Part shown: in pieces, positions 43,820 to 52,456 of the stretch | How positions within the stretch are numbered: the first letter of the stretch is position 1 | How the letters are laid out: the number at the start of each line of letters is the position of its first letter | Assembly (NCBI RefSeq): GCF_002162355.1 | Contig: NZ_CP021434.1 | Span: 2,022,501 to 2,086,500, forward strand | DNA length: 64,000 nt | Direction of reading: 5' to 3' | Origin: Tumebacillus avium | Lineage (GTDB): Bacteria; Bacillota; Bacilli; Tumebacillales; Tumebacillaceae | The notes under the pieces: generated by a model | What the model was told of the DNA's origin: nothing | Databases searched by the model: none | Seen by the model: the letters and a program-made list of their open reading frames with translations, nothing else | Position numbers and translations under genes: made by a program

Positions 43820-44092
43820 TTGTCCAATACCAAACGCATTATGGTTAGTGTACCGAATCATCTTTTGCAGGAAGTGGACGGCATTGTGGAGAAGGAAAAC
43901 CTGAACCGCAGCGAGTTCATTCGCGAGGCGATGAACCTGTATCTGCAAGAGAGAAAGAAGCGTTATATCCGGGAGTCTCTGCAAAAAGGCTATCTGGAGA
44001 TGGCGAAGATTAACCTAAACATCGCATCAGAAGCGTTTTTGGCGGAGGAAGAGGCGGAGACAACTCTAGACCGTTTAGTTAGCGGGGTGTAG
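43820..44092 (+). CDS. ndoAI: Antitoxin EndoAI (MazE-like, ribbon-helix-helix)
   Basis: A 90-aa ribbon-helix-helix antitoxin. The N-terminal RIMVSVPNHLLQEVDGIVEKE is the DNA-binding part, and GYLEMAKINLNIASEA...EAETTLDRLVSGV closely follows the B. subtilis EndoAI C-terminus that blocks EndoA. The TTG at 43820 follows GGAGGTG; the longer frame from 43751 covers the promoter. The toxin gene follows 3 bp later. Confidence 0.88.
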   Translation: MSNTKRIMVSVPNHLLQEVDGIVEKENLNRSEFIREAMNLYLQERKKRYIRESLQKGYLEMAKINLNIASEAFLAEEEAETTLDRLVSGV

Positions 44093-44095
44093 TCG

Positions 44096-44446
44096 GTGAA
44101 TGTAAAGCGCGGCGACATCTATTTTGCCGATTTATCGCCCGTCGTAGGTTCCGAGCAGGGCGGGTTTCGACCGGTCCTCATCATACAGAACGACATCGGC
44201 AATCGATTTAGTCCAACGGTGATTGTCGCGGCGATTACCGCGCAGATTCAAAAGGCGAAACTGCCTACCCATGTGGAAATAGACGCAAAAACGTACGGTT
44301 TGGATCGTGATTCCGTAATTCTGTTGGAACAAGTCCGCACGATTGATAAGCAGCGGTTGACCGATAAGATCACTCATCTCGACGATGAGCTGATGGCAAG
44401 AGTAAACGAATCTCTGATGATCTCCTTAGGACTTATCGAGTTCTAA
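44096..44446 (+). CDS. ndoA: Endoribonuclease EndoA (MazF)
   Basis: A 116-aa MazF-family toxin: [21 protein letters not shown] at the start and [11 protein letters not shown] strands, with the conserved Arg/Thr active-site positions. B. subtilis EndoA cuts mRNA at UACAU. The GTG lies 3 bp after the antitoxin stop. Chromosomal location beside alr is the B. subtilis arrangement. Confidence 0.92.
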   Translation: MNVKRGDIYFADLSPVVGSEQGGFRPVLIIQNDIGNRFSPTVIVAAITAQIQKAKLPTHVEIDAKTYGLDRDSVILLEQVRTIDKQRLTDKITHLDDELMARVNESLMISLGLIEF

Positions 44447-44452
44447 GTCAAA

Positions 44453-44503
44453 GAGCTGATCCTGTGGGCAAATGGATGTGCAGCAGGGGACGGCTCTTTT
44501 TTG
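44453..44503 (+). terminator. Probable terminator after ndoA
   Basis: GAGC...CCTG pairs imperfectly with CAGG...GCTC and is followed by six T. Imperfect stem but a good T run. Confidence 0.5.
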
Positions 44504-44510
44504 CGAGAAA

Positions 44511-44543
44511 AAAAACCACCTGACCGAGGTCAGGTGGTTTTTG
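44511..44543. terminator. Bidirectional terminator, mainly for the repeat-peptide gene
   Basis: Perfect 14-bp stem AAAACCACCTGACC (44512-44525) / GGTCAGGTGGTTTT (44528-44541) with A/T runs. Confidence 0.85.
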
Positions 44544-44558
44544 TGTGCGAAACTTTGC

Positions 44559-44840
44559 TTAAGAATCCTGTGAACCGCCGCGGATGATCACGCTGTTGCC
44601 GCTCGGAGCCACGAGGCCGCGCACGATGGCGCTGTGCTCGTTCGGGCCGTCCGGCGTGTTCAGAGAACGATCCGGGGAGCCGCCGCGGATGATGACAGCA
44701 AGCTGATCACCATTGTCCATTGCGTCACCGCGGATGATGACTGCTTCCTCTTGGATGTCGCCGCGGATGATGACATCTTGGAAGCCAATCGCCGTAACAG
44801 CAGCGATTGCGAAGCTGAGGATTGCGAGTGTTTTCTTCAT
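44559..44840 (-). CDS. Secreted small protein with five VIIRG-like repeats
   Basis: A 93-aa protein: Sec-type signal peptide (MKKTLAILSFAIAAVTAIG) then a short acidic body in which VIIRG occurs at residues 23-27, 34-38, 49-53 and 84-88, with AIVRG at 71-75. Spacers are 6-17 residues and rich in Asp, Gly, Ser and Pro. No known family recognised. A strong minus-strand promoter is 93 bp upstream, and AAGGAGG precedes the ATG. It could be a multi-copy peptide precursor or a small repetitive surface protein. Confidence 0.75.
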   Translation of the reverse strand: MKKTLAILSFAIAAVTAIGFQDVIIRGDIQEEAVIIRGDAMDNGDQLAVIIRGGSPDRSLNTPDGPNEHSAIVRGLVAPSGNSVIIRGGSQDS

Positions 44841-44939
44841 GTATAAACTCCTCCTTGGTGTCCTCTTGGGACAAGAGACATAAACTTTTTAACTACTTCA
44901 ATAAATTGAAATAGCAAAAATAATAGAGTCATCAACAAG

Positions 44940-44968
44940 AATATAGCACAGTTTAGTAAGACTGACAA
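44940..44968 (-). promoter_or_regulatory. Promoter of the repeat-peptide gene
   Basis: On the minus strand: TTGTCA (44963-44968), 17-bp spacer, TATATT (44940-44945). The leader to the ATG is about 93 nt. Confidence 0.75.
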
Positions 44969-44969
44969 G

Positions 44970-45195
44970 CAGTATTGGTAAAGGAGAACCCTACTTACTT
45001 TAAAAGAATCTGAATTCTATAATTACTATAAAGATATAGTAATTTGAAAGTACTACAGTCACGCTGCTGGGCTTGTCTTGTGTAAAACTCCACTACTATA
45101 TAGGACGTAGGTTGTGTTATAAATGTTGCAGAAGGAGGGGAAAATACCCATAGAAAATATATATGAGCGGGACTCTTTACGAATTCGCTCCCTGC
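44970..45195. other. AT-rich intergenic stretch before the T-box
   Basis: No gene with a ribosome-binding site seen. It contains an inverted repeat ATTACTAT (45022-45029) / ATAGTAAT (45036-45043), and it ends at the T-box promoter (TATAAT 45199-45204, TTTACG 45176-45181). Confidence 0.5.
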
Positions 45196-45210
45196 TTCTA
45201 TAATAGAACC

Positions 45211-45460
45211 AACGCAATGAGGAAAGAAAAGTAAGGCAATTTCCGCTGTCAGAGAGAGAATCCCGAGGCTGTGAGGATTCTTCAGCATGGAGTGCCCGAA
45301 CGCTGCTTTCTGAGTGCAGGCAAAACCTGCCGGCTTGTGCCCGTTAGCGCACATCTGAGGTGACCGGTCTTCTGCTATGGCTGGTAATCAGGGTGGTACC
45401 GCGAGAGTGTGCACAACGCCTTTCGTCCCTGTTTTTTGGGGATGGAAGGCTTTTTTTGTT
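45211..45460 (+). promoter_or_regulatory. Alanine T-box riboswitch with terminator
   Basis: The T-box AGGGTGGTACCGCG is at 45390-45403. Upstream, stem I features AGAGAGAAT...GAGGCTGTGAGGAT are present. The specifier loop region GAACGCTGC holds GCT at 45302-45304, an Ala codon. A terminator (GCCTTTCGTCCC with GGGATGGAAGGC, 45418-45450) follows with T7. Uncharged tRNA-Ala would switch on alaS. A TATAAT lies at 45199-45204. Confidence 0.9.
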
Positions 45461-45520
45461 TGTTTGGCGTTTTACTTTTGCTGTTACTTGCTGTTACTCA
45501 ATGAGGAGGAGTTTCTTGCT

Positions 45521-48145
45521 ATGAAGTCATCAGAAATTCGCAACCGCTGGCTGAAATTTTTCGAATCGAAAGGTCATGAGATCGTGCCGAGTGCATCGCT
45601 TGTGCCGTACAACGACCCGTCCCTGCTCTGGATCAACGCCGGGATGGCGCCCTTGAAGAAATACTTCGACGGCAGCGAGATCCCGCGCAACCCGCGCATG
45701 ACCAACTCGCAGAAGTGCATCCGCACCAACGACATCGAGAACGTCGGCAAAACGGCGCGCCATCAGACGATGTTTGAAATGCTCGGCAACTTCTCGATCG
45801 GCGATTACTTCAAAAAAGAAGCGATCCACTGGGCGTGGGAATTCGCGACGCAAGAGCTCGGTTTTGACAAAGAGCGCATCTACGTGACGATCCACACCGA
45901 AGATGAAGAAGCGTTTGGCTACTGGACGAACGACATCGGTCTGCCGGCGGAGCGCATCGCGCGCACCGAAGAAGACAACTTCTGGGACATCGGCGAAGGC
46001 CCGTGCGGCCCGTGTTCCGAGCTGTTCTATGACCTCAAGCCGGAGATGGGCAAAGACGAAGTCTTCCATCCGGATAACCATGACGGCAACCGCTACCTCG
46101 AGTTCTGGAACCTCGTCTTCACCCAGTTCAACCACAACGCGGACGGTTCCTACAACGAGCTGCCGAAGAAAAACATCGACACCGGTTCCGGTCTGGAACG
46201 CCTCTGCCTGATCTTGCAAGGCGTGGAAACCAACTTCGACACCGACCTGTTCCAGCCGATCATCCAGGAGACCGCCCGTCTCGCAGGCAAAGCGTACCAT
46301 GAAACAGCAGAGTGGGACGTCGCGTTCAAAGTCATCGCTGACCATGTCCGCACCGTCGCTTTCTCGATCGGTGACGGCGCGTTGCCGTCGAACGAAGGCC
46401 GCGGCTATGTCATTCGCCGCCTGCTGCGCCGTGCTGTTCGTTGCGGCAAGGTGCTCGGGATCGAGAAACCGTTCATGTACACGCTGGTCGGCATCGTCGG
46501 CGACATCATGGGCGAGCACTACCCGGAACTGGTGCAAAAGCGCGAGTTCATCGAGCGCGTCGTGAAAGCGGAGGAAGAGCGTTTCCATGTCACCTTGGCG
46601 GACGGCGAGAACCTGCTGGCCGAAGTGCTGGAGCGCGTCAAAGGCGAAGGCAACAACGTTCTGCCGGGCGACCAGGCGTTCCGTCTTTATGACACCTACG
46701 GCTTCCCGATCGACCTGACGGAAGACATCTGTGCCGAGCAAGGCATCGCGATCGACCGCGAAGGATTCGAGCGCGCGTTGAATGAGCAGCGCGAACGCGC
46801 GCGTGCAGCCCGCAAAGACGTGGCATCGATGGCGGTGCAGACCAACCTGTACGATGAGATCAACATCGATTCCGACTTCGTCGGCTATGACGAATCGGCA
46901 GCTCCGGCGACCGTGCTCGCCTTGATCAAAGACGGCGAGATCGTCACCGAAGCGCATGAAGGCGACGAGATCGAGCTGTTCCTCGACCGCACTCCGTTCT
47001 ACGCAGAATCGGGCGGCCAGGTGGCAGACGTTGGCCTGATCACCGTCGGCGAATCGGCGATCGTCCAAGTCACCGACGTGCAAAAGGCTCCGAACGGCCA
47101 CAACCTGCACAAAGCAAAAGTCCTCTCCGGCACCGTGGCAGCGCTGGCGACCGTCGAAGCATCGATCGACCACGAGCGCCGCGTTTCGATCACCCGCAAC
47201 CACACCGCAACACACTTGCTGCACAAAGCGCTGCGCGAAGTGCTCGGCGAGCACGTTGCACAGGCTGGCTCCCTGGTCGGCCCGGACCGTCTGCGTTTTG
47301 ACTTCTCGCATCTGTCGGGCATGACGCCGGAAGAGATGGCGATCGTTGAGCGCAAAGTCAACGAGCAGATCTGGGCAAACGAAGCGGTCGAGATCAACGA
47401 AATGAACATCGACGAAGCGAAGAAGCTGGGCGCGATGGCACTGTTCGGCGAAAAATACGGCGATGTCGTCCGCGTGGTCAAAGCTGGCGACTACTCGACC
47501 GAGCTGTGCGGCGGCTGCCATGTCCGCTCCACCGGCGAGATCGGCCTGTTCAAACTCGTCTCCGAGTCTTCGATCGGCGCGGGCATTCGCCGCGTGGAAG
47601 CGGTGACCGGCAAAGGCGCGTATGAATTTGTCGTCAGCCAGGAGCGTCTGCTCCAAGACGCGGCAGGCAAATTGCGCGCCAACGTCAACGACCTGCCGAA
47701 CCGCATCGACCACCTGCAGGCGAACATCAAAGACCTCAGCAAAGAGATCGAAGGCCTGAAAGGCAAGCTCGCAGCCGGTGAAGTCGGCAACCTGCTCGGC
47801 AAGATGACCGACGTGTCCGGCGTGCCGTTCCTCGCGGCGAAGCTGGACGGCGTGGACATGGACGGCCTGCGCAACATCGCAGACGACATGAAGAACCGCA
47901 TCGAGTCGGGCGTTATCGTGCTCGGCGCTTCACAAGGCGAAGACAAAGTATCGTTTGTCGTCGCAGTGACCAAAGACCTGAACGGCCGTGGTATCCAAGC
48001 GGGCAAAATCGTCAAAGAAGTCGCAGCGATCACCGGCGGCGGCGGCGGCGGTCGTCCGGAGCTGGCACAAGCGGGCGGCAAAGATGTCTCCAAGCTGCAA
48101 GCGGCGCTGGATCAGGCTTCCGCGATCCTCGCCGGCATGCTGTAA
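45521..48145 (+). CDS. alaS: Alanyl-tRNA synthetase
   Basis: An 874-aa class II synthetase. The N-terminal catalytic domain runs from SSEIRNRWLKFFESKGHEIV through NSQKCIRTNDIENVGKTARH. The editing domain has HTATHLLHKALREVLG and the zinc/editing CGGCHVRSTGEIG. The C-Ala oligomerisation domain ends with GGGGGGRPELAQAGGKD. The ATG at 45521 follows GAGGAGG. A longer frame from 45377 runs through the T-box and is not the gene. Confidence 0.95.
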   Translation: MKSSEIRNRWLKFFESKGHEIVPSASLVPYNDPSLLWINAGMAPLKKYFDGSEIPRNPRMTNSQKCIRTNDIENVGKTARHQTMFEMLGNFSIGDYFKKEAIHWAWEFATQELGFDKERIYVTIHTEDEEAFGYWTNDIGLPAERIARTEEDNFWDIGEGPCGPCSELFYDLKPEMGKDEVFHPDNHDGNRYLEFWNLVFTQFNHNADGSYNELPKKNIDTGSGLERLCLILQGVETNFDTDLFQPIIQETARLAGKAYHETAEWDVAFKVIADHVRTVAFSIGDGALPSNEGRGYVIRRLLRRAVRCGKVLGIEKPFMYTLVGIVGDIMGEHYPELVQKREFIERVVKAEEERFHVTLADGENLLAEVLERVKGEGNNVLPGDQAFRLYDTYGFPIDLTEDICAEQGIAIDREGFERALNEQRERARAARKDVASMAVQTNLYDEINIDSDFVGYDESAAPATVLALIKDGEIVTEAHEGDEIELFLDRTPFYAESGGQVADVGLITVGESAIVQVTDVQKAPNGHNLHKAKVLSGTVAALATVEASIDHERRVSITRNHTATHLLHKALREVLGEHVAQAGSLVGPDRLRFDFSHLSGMTPEEMAIVERKVNEQIWANEAVEINEMNIDEAKKLGAMALFGEKYGDVVRVVKAGDYSTELCGGCHVRSTGEIGLFKLVSESSIGAGIRRVEAVTGKGAYEFVVSQERLLQDAAGKLRANVNDLPNRIDHLQANIKDLSKEIEGLKGKLAAGEVGNLLGKMTDVSGVPFLAAKLDGVDMDGLRNIADDMKNRIESGVIVLGASQGEDKVSFVVAVTKDLNGRGIQAGKIVKEVAAITGGGGGGRPELAQAGGKDVSKLQAALDQASAILAGML

Positions 48146-48167
48146 AAATTGAGTGAACAGAACGCTC

Positions 48168-48202
48168 CCAGCCCCGTCTTCTAAAAGACGGGGCTTTTTT
48201 AT
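48168..48202 (+). terminator. Terminator after alaS
   Basis: AGCCCCGTCTT (48170-48180) with AAGACGGGGCT (48185-48195), then six T. Confidence 0.9.
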
Positions 48203-48227
48203 ATAAATTAAATGGGGGGCGTGACCG

Positions 48228-49475
48228 ATGGAACTTGCCGAGCTGGAGATTCGAAATCTATTGCTTCATCTGTTGATCGTGCTGTTGCCGGTGCTGTTGT
48301 ATTTCACCGTCCAAGGCGATGCGGTGTACCGCCGCAAACATCAAATGCTGGTCGGCGTCTTGGGCGGCACAACGGCGATGCTGTGCCTGTCCTTGCCGGT
48401 CAAGATCGACAACGTGCTGTGGGATCTGCGCATGATCCCGCTGATCCTCGCCGTCGTCTACGGCGGGTGGCGGGCGGGGCTGATCGCTGCTGTGCCTGCC
48501 CTGCTCTACCGGGCGCAGCTCGGCGGCGGGTCGGTGTGGCTGGAACTGGCCGCCGGTGCGGTCAGCCTTGGCATCTGCTTTGTTCTGGCCCGGAGTTTTC
48601 TCCGCTTTGCGCCGCGCCAACGCATTTTGCTCTGCATGCTGCTCTCCTTTTTGTCCTTCCTCCCGCTGGGCCTGGCCGTGAACGCATCCCATCTCGATCT
48701 GCTGCTCGTGCAGGGCGCTCTGCACATCCTCGGCATCGGGATTTGCTCCTATTTGATCGAAAATAAGATCCAGACCCTGCTCCTGCACCGCGAACTGGCG
48801 AATAAAGAACGGCTGAACATCATCTCCGAGCTGGCGGCCGTGATCGCTCATGAGGTGAAGAATCCGCTGACGGTGGTGCGCGGTTTTTTGCAGCTGGCAT
48901 TGGGATCGCTCGATGAAAAAGCCCGCCCGGCGATGCAGATTGCCCTGACCGAGCTCGACCGCGCCAACTACATCATTTCGGACTATCTCAATTTTGCCAA
49001 ACCAAGACCGGAGAGCATCCAAGTGTTTGATGTGGCCGATGTCGTGCGCCACATCGCGATGGTGATGGGGGCGTTTGGTACGCTGCGGGGCGTGGAGATC
49101 CGCACCGACTGCTCGGAAGGGCTGCTGGTGAACGCAGATGCCGGGCAGTTGCAGCAGGCTTTGATGAACCTCGTCAAAAATGGCATTGAAGCGATCGCCG
49201 AGCCGTCGGGCACGGTGACGATTCAGGCTTTTCTGCAAGGGGAGACGGTGCTGCTCTCCGTCCGCGACACCGGAGTGGGCATGAGCGCCGAGCAATTGCG
49301 GCGCATGGGCACCCCGTTTTACACCACCAAAACCAGCGGCACGGGCCTTGGCACGATGGTGACGCGCAAGATCATCGAAGGCATGAAAGGCACGCTGACC
49401 TTCCACAGCGCGCCGGGGCTTGGCACCGAGGCGGTGGTGAAAATCCCGGCAGTGCTTGTTAAAGAGGTGGTTTGA
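48228..49475 (+). CDS. Sensor histidine kinase, KinB/5TM-LYT type
   Basis: A 415-aa kinase with about six hydrophobic helices (residues 10-180) and no large extracytoplasmic domain, followed directly by a HisKA domain. The phospho-accepting His is H208 in VIAHEVKNPLTVVRGFLQL. N, G1 and G2 boxes are present (LMNLVKNGIEAI, DTGVGM, GTGLGTMVTRKII). This architecture is that of sporulation kinases such as KinB, which feed Spo0F. No response regulator lies nearby. ATG follows GGGGGG. Confidence 0.85.
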   Translation: MELAELEIRNLLLHLLIVLLPVLLYFTVQGDAVYRRKHQMLVGVLGGTTAMLCLSLPVKIDNVLWDLRMIPLILAVVYGGWRAGLIAAVPALLYRAQLGGGSVWLELAAGAVSLGICFVLARSFLRFAPRQRILLCMLLSFLSFLPLGLAVNASHLDLLLVQGALHILGIGICSYLIENKIQTLLLHRELANKERLNIISELAAVIAHEVKNPLTVVRGFLQLALGSLDEKARPAMQIALTELDRANYIISDYLNFAKPRPESIQVFDVADVVRHIAMVMGAFGTLRGVEIRTDCSEGLLVNADAGQLQQALMNLVKNGIEAIAEPSGTVTIQAFLQGETVLLSVRDTGVGMSAEQLRRMGTPFYTTKTSGTGLGTMVTRKIIEGMKGTLTFHSAPGLGTEAVVKIPAVLVKEVV

Positions 49476-49519
49476 TTGATTTCAGTCATACTCTATTTTC
49501 ATATTTCCGGATTGTACAG

Positions 49520-49601
49520 CTGTGAAATAAGTTATACTCGGTAACGTATGCTCCGGGCTATTTCACGACTGTAAAATAAGCTATACTCGGTAAGGTATTC
49601 T
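49520..49601. repeat. Tandem direct repeat of about 32 bp, period 49
   Basis: Two near-identical copies of CTGTgAAATAAGtTATACTCGGTAA (lower case varies) at 49520-49552 and 49569-49601. The sequence between is also partly repeated. It contains TATACT boxes and lies before the GNAT gene. Promoter or operator duplication is possible. Confidence 0.7.
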
Positions 49602-49643
49602 CTACTTGGAGAATCCTAGTTGTTGCAACAGGAGGAGTCCTTA

Positions 49644-50111
49644 ATGGTGATTCGATTGGCACAAGAGCAGGACCAGCCGTTTCTGGTCCGTGAATATTTG
49701 CAGCACTTCAGCCCGCATATGGGAGAAGCGGAGCGTTATGCCTGGCTGCACCTGCAGGTCGACCGGGCTCTGCTCTTGGAGGAGCAGGGGTTCATCCTCG
49801 GCCTCGCCACCTGGGGCGCCCGCGACGGTGTCCGCGCCGGCCTCGCCCAGCTCACCGGCCTGCGCATCATCACCACCCGCCGCCGCCAAGGGTTGGGCAG
49901 AGAGCTGTTCCAAGCAGTGGTGCGGGATATGGAAGCCTTTTATGACGAGCGCGATGCCGCCCTGCGCCGCCTGTTCCTGTTTGCACCGGAGGAGAGCGGG
50001 GGATTTTTTGAGGGGCTGGGCTGTGAAAATCTTGCTTTTGTGAAGGATCACCGCGGAGTACGCCGTAATGATCTCCTCTATATTTGGGAGGAAAAAAATG
50101 GCACCTATTGA
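49644..50111 (+). CDS. GNAT-family N-acetyltransferase
   Basis: A 155-aa GNAT protein. Motif A is RIITTRRRQGLGRELFQAVV, with R-R-x-G-L-G for acetyl-CoA. C-terminal ESGGFFEGLGCENLAFVKD matches motif B. The ATG at 49644 follows GGAGGA. It is preceded by a tandem repeat with promoter-like elements. Acceptor unknown. Confidence 0.75.
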   Translation: MVIRLAQEQDQPFLVREYLQHFSPHMGEAERYAWLHLQVDRALLLEEQGFILGLATWGARDGVRAGLAQLTGLRIITTRRRQGLGRELFQAVVRDMEAFYDERDAALRRLFLFAPEESGGFFEGLGCENLAFVKDHRGVRRNDLLYIWEEKNGTY

Positions 50112-50192
50112 ACTTATTTTGCTATCTATGTAACGCTCAGAAGCGGTACAATAAAAGGGATACATACTAACTTGTTTGTAAGGGGTTTGAAA

Positions 50193-50840
50193 ATGATGAC
50201 AAAGCGCGTGCTGATCATGACAGCAGTCGAAGCGGAACGGGACGCGATCGTAAAAGGTTTGGGCGATACGGAGCGATTTGACGTGCGGGTCGCGGGCGTT
50301 GGCCCGGTCGCGGCGGCTGTCAGGACGGCGAATGTTTTGGCGGGCGGGGATTACGGGCTGGTCGTCAGCGCCGGGATCGGCGGCGGCTTTACGGAGGTGG
50401 CTCCGGTCGGCTCGCTGGTCGTCGCGACCGAGATCCTCGCTGCCGACTTAGGCGCACAGACGGGGCAGGGGTTCTCCAGTGTGGACGAGCTGGGCTTTGG
50501 CTCTTCCAAGCTGCCCGTCGACGCCGAACGGGCTGCAACAGTCACCGCAGCTTTGCAAGCGGCCGGGCTGATCGCAGCGGCCGGTCCGGTGCTGACGTTG
50601 GCGACGGTGACCGGGACGGCGGAGACCGCTCGGGAACTGGCAACACGAGTGCCTGGCGCTGCGGCGGAGGCGATGGAAGGCTACGGGGTGGCTTTTGCTG
50701 CGCAAGAGAAAGGCATTCCCGTGCTGGAGATCCGCGCGATCTCCAACGCCGTCGGCCCGCGCGACCGGTCTGCCTGGCGGATGAAAGACGCGTTTGACGC
50801 GCTGCAAGCGGCAGGCAAAGTTTTGGTGGAGGTGCTGTAA
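50193..50840 (+). CDS. mqnB: Futalosine hydrolase
   Basis: A 215-aa nucleoside-phosphorylase-fold enzyme. VAGVGPVAAAVRTA, SAGIGGGFTEVAPVGSLVVAT and MEGYGVAFAA are typical of MqnB. It hydrolyses futalosine in the futalosine route to menaquinone. The ATG at 50193 is preferred because AAGGGG is close; an in-frame start at 50172 overlaps it. mqnD follows with 1 bp between them. Confidence 0.88.
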   Translation: MMTKRVLIMTAVEAERDAIVKGLGDTERFDVRVAGVGPVAAAVRTANVLAGGDYGLVVSAGIGGGFTEVAPVGSLVVATEILAADLGAQTGQGFSSVDELGFGSSKLPVDAERAATVTAALQAAGLIAAAGPVLTLATVTGTAETARELATRVPGAAAEAMEGYGVAFAAQEKGIPVLEIRAISNAVGPRDRSAWRMKDAFDALQAAGKVLVEVL

Positions 50841-50841
50841 G

Positions 50842-51678
50842 ATGAAAATCGCTTATTCGCCGTGTCCGAACGACACGTTTGTATTCCACGCCTGGGCGCA
50901 CGGGCTGATCCCCGGCGCACCGGAGCTTGACGTGATGTACGCCGATATCGACATCACCAACTCCCTGGCTGCCAATCCCGGCGGCCCGGAGATCTTGAAA
51001 ATTTCCTACGCTGCGCTCCCGTGGGTGCTCAAGGAATACGCCCTGCTTCCCTGCGGCGGCGCACTCGGTCGCGGCTGCGGACCGTTGGTGCTGACCGCGA
51101 ACCAAGAAGCGGCAGGCAACCCCGCCGCACTTGCCGGCAAAAAAGTCGCGGTGCCAAGCGAACGCTCCACCGCCTACCTGCTGTTCCGGCTCTGGGCGGC
51201 GCAAAACGTGCCGGGCGGCGTCGGCGAAATCGTCGTCATGCCGTTCCACGAGATCATGCCCGCCGTGCGCGATGGTAAAATCGACGCGGGTCTCGTCATT
51301 CACGAAGCCCGGTTTACCTATCAAAACTTCGGTCTGACCCTGCTCGCCGACATGGGCAACTGGTGGGAAAGCGACACCGGCCTGCCGATTCCGCTCGGCG
51401 CGATCATCGCCAAGCGCTCGCTCGATCTGGACGAGATCGCCAACTGGGCCCGCGCCTCGGTCGAATATGCCTGGGCGCACCCGGAGGCATCGCAGGACTA
51501 TGTCATGTGCCACGCGCAGGAGATGTCGCCTGACGTTGCGAAACAGCACATCGACCTCTACGTCAACGAGTTCACCCGCGACCTCGGTGACAAAGGCTAT
51601 GAAGCGGTCACCTCCCTGCTGTCTCGCGCGGCAAAAGAGGGTCTGGTGCCGGAGTTCGACCTGTCCCTGCTGAAATAA
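50842..51678 (+). CDS. mqnD: 1,4-dihydroxy-6-naphthoate synthase
   Basis: A 278-aa periplasmic-binding-like enzyme of the MqnD type. IAYSPCPNDTFVFHAWAHG is the N-terminal signature, followed by YADIDITNSLAA and GCGPLVLT. It turns cyclic dehypoxanthinyl futalosine into dihydroxynaphthoate. mqnB is upstream. The remaining mqn genes are not in this window. Confidence 0.88.
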   Translation: MKIAYSPCPNDTFVFHAWAHGLIPGAPELDVMYADIDITNSLAANPGGPEILKISYAALPWVLKEYALLPCGGALGRGCGPLVLTANQEAAGNPAALAGKKVAVPSERSTAYLLFRLWAAQNVPGGVGEIVVMPFHEIMPAVRDGKIDAGLVIHEARFTYQNFGLTLLADMGNWWESDTGLPIPLGAIIAKRSLDLDEIANWARASVEYAWAHPEASQDYVMCHAQEMSPDVAKQHIDLYVNEFTRDLGDKGYEAVTSLLSRAAKEGLVPEFDLSLLK

Positions 51679-51690
51679 CAAAAGAACACG

Positions 51691-51725
51691 AAAGGCCATC
51701 CTGCTCGTTGCAGGATGGCCTTTTT
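51691..51725. terminator. Bidirectional terminator
   Basis: Perfect stem AAAGGCCATCCTG (51691-51703) / CAGGATGGCCTTT (51711-51723), between the convergent mqnD and DUF1284-CHY genes. Confidence 0.88.
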
Positions 51726-52456
51726 TATGACTCAAAATAAAGATGATGGTGCAACTGGCACCCCGGATTAAACGACGCCGCGCAAGCTGGGCATTTCGAA
51801 TCGCAGCCTTTGTACTCCTGCACGGTCAGCTCATGCCCGCACGCGCCGCACAGCACGGCCGGTTCGTCAAACTTTACACGCGGCCATGGCTTCGGCTCGT
51901 GATCCGCAACCTCCTGATGGCATTCATAGCACGGATAGTAGCGCTCACAGCACCCGAACTTCAGCGCGATGATGTCCACGTCTGAGTGGTAATGCTTGCA
52001 GCGCGTCTGTGCATCGACGTCGACGCCGTATACCTTGGGGCGGACTTCAGGCAGCGGCTCGCCTGCGACCACTTTGCCGATCCCTTCTTGACAGACGCCG
52101 TAGGGAAGCCACGGGCAGGTCGAGCAAATTTCCAGCAAATCGTCCGGTTGCATCGACTTGGCCACGCGCGAAAGGATCTCCTCCCACGGCACGACCTCGC
52201 CGATCTCCAACCCTAAACGCTGCAAAATCAACGCATCACGCTCCGCCACATTTTGATCCTCGCAGTGATATTCCCCGTCAGGCGGAAAACAGGCGCAAAG
52301 CTGATCCGGCCCTTTTACGATCTCACAGGAAGTCTGCGGTTCTGCGAGCAGCGTTCGATAGACGTTGGTCATGTTATCCGCATAGGCGTCCGAATAGCCC
52401 ATCCCCCGGTAGCCGAGCAGACAGAGCAAGTGATGCCCGCGCAGTGAAATCGGCAT
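51725..52456 (-). CDS. DUF1284 - CHY zinc finger fusion protein
   Basis: A 243-aa protein with two unlike parts. Residues about 1-135 match DUF1284 (MPISLRGHHLLCLLGYRGMGYSD and CSTCPWLPYGVC). Residues about 140-243 look like a CHY-type zinc finger: CKHYHSD, FGCCERYYPCYECHQEV, CGACGHEL and CPACAASFNPGC. Together they supply well over a dozen Cys/His ligands. Each domain is normally separate. Function unknown; multiple Zn or other metal sites expected. It is not an obvious artefact, as one frame runs through. Confidence 0.75.
   Translation of the reverse strand: MPISLRGHHLLCLLGYRGMGYSDAYADNMTNVYRTLLAEPQTSCEIVKGPDQLCACFPPDGEYHCEDQNVAERDALILQRLGLEIGEVVPWEEILSRVAKSMQPDDLLEICSTCPWLPYGVCQEGIGKVVAGEPLPEVRPKVYGVDVDAQTRCKHYHSDVDIIALKFGCCERYYPCYECHQEVADHEPKPWPRVKFDEPAVLCGACGHELTVQEYKGCDSKCPACAASFNPGCQLHHHLYFES

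Noticed and set aside
44740..44775. RGD in the repeat protein as an integrin-type motif
   Set aside because: RGD arises from the VIIRG-D repeats only; no reason for eukaryotic adhesion in this context.
44995..45354. 119-codon minus-strand frame across the T-box region
   Set aside because: It overlaps a structured leader and promoter, with no ribosome-binding site and no motif.
45377..45520. N-terminal extension of alaS from 45377
   Set aside because: It translates the T-box and terminator; the real ATG at 45521 has GAGGAGG and begins with the canonical AlaS sequence.
45530..47713. Very long minus-strand open frame opposite alaS
   Set aside because: Codon mirror of a GC-rich gene; alaS on the plus strand has full family motifs and a T-box.
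49520..49601. The short tandem repeat as an insertion-sequence end or CRISPR
   Set aside because: Only two copies with 49-bp period, and no transposase or further repeats nearby.
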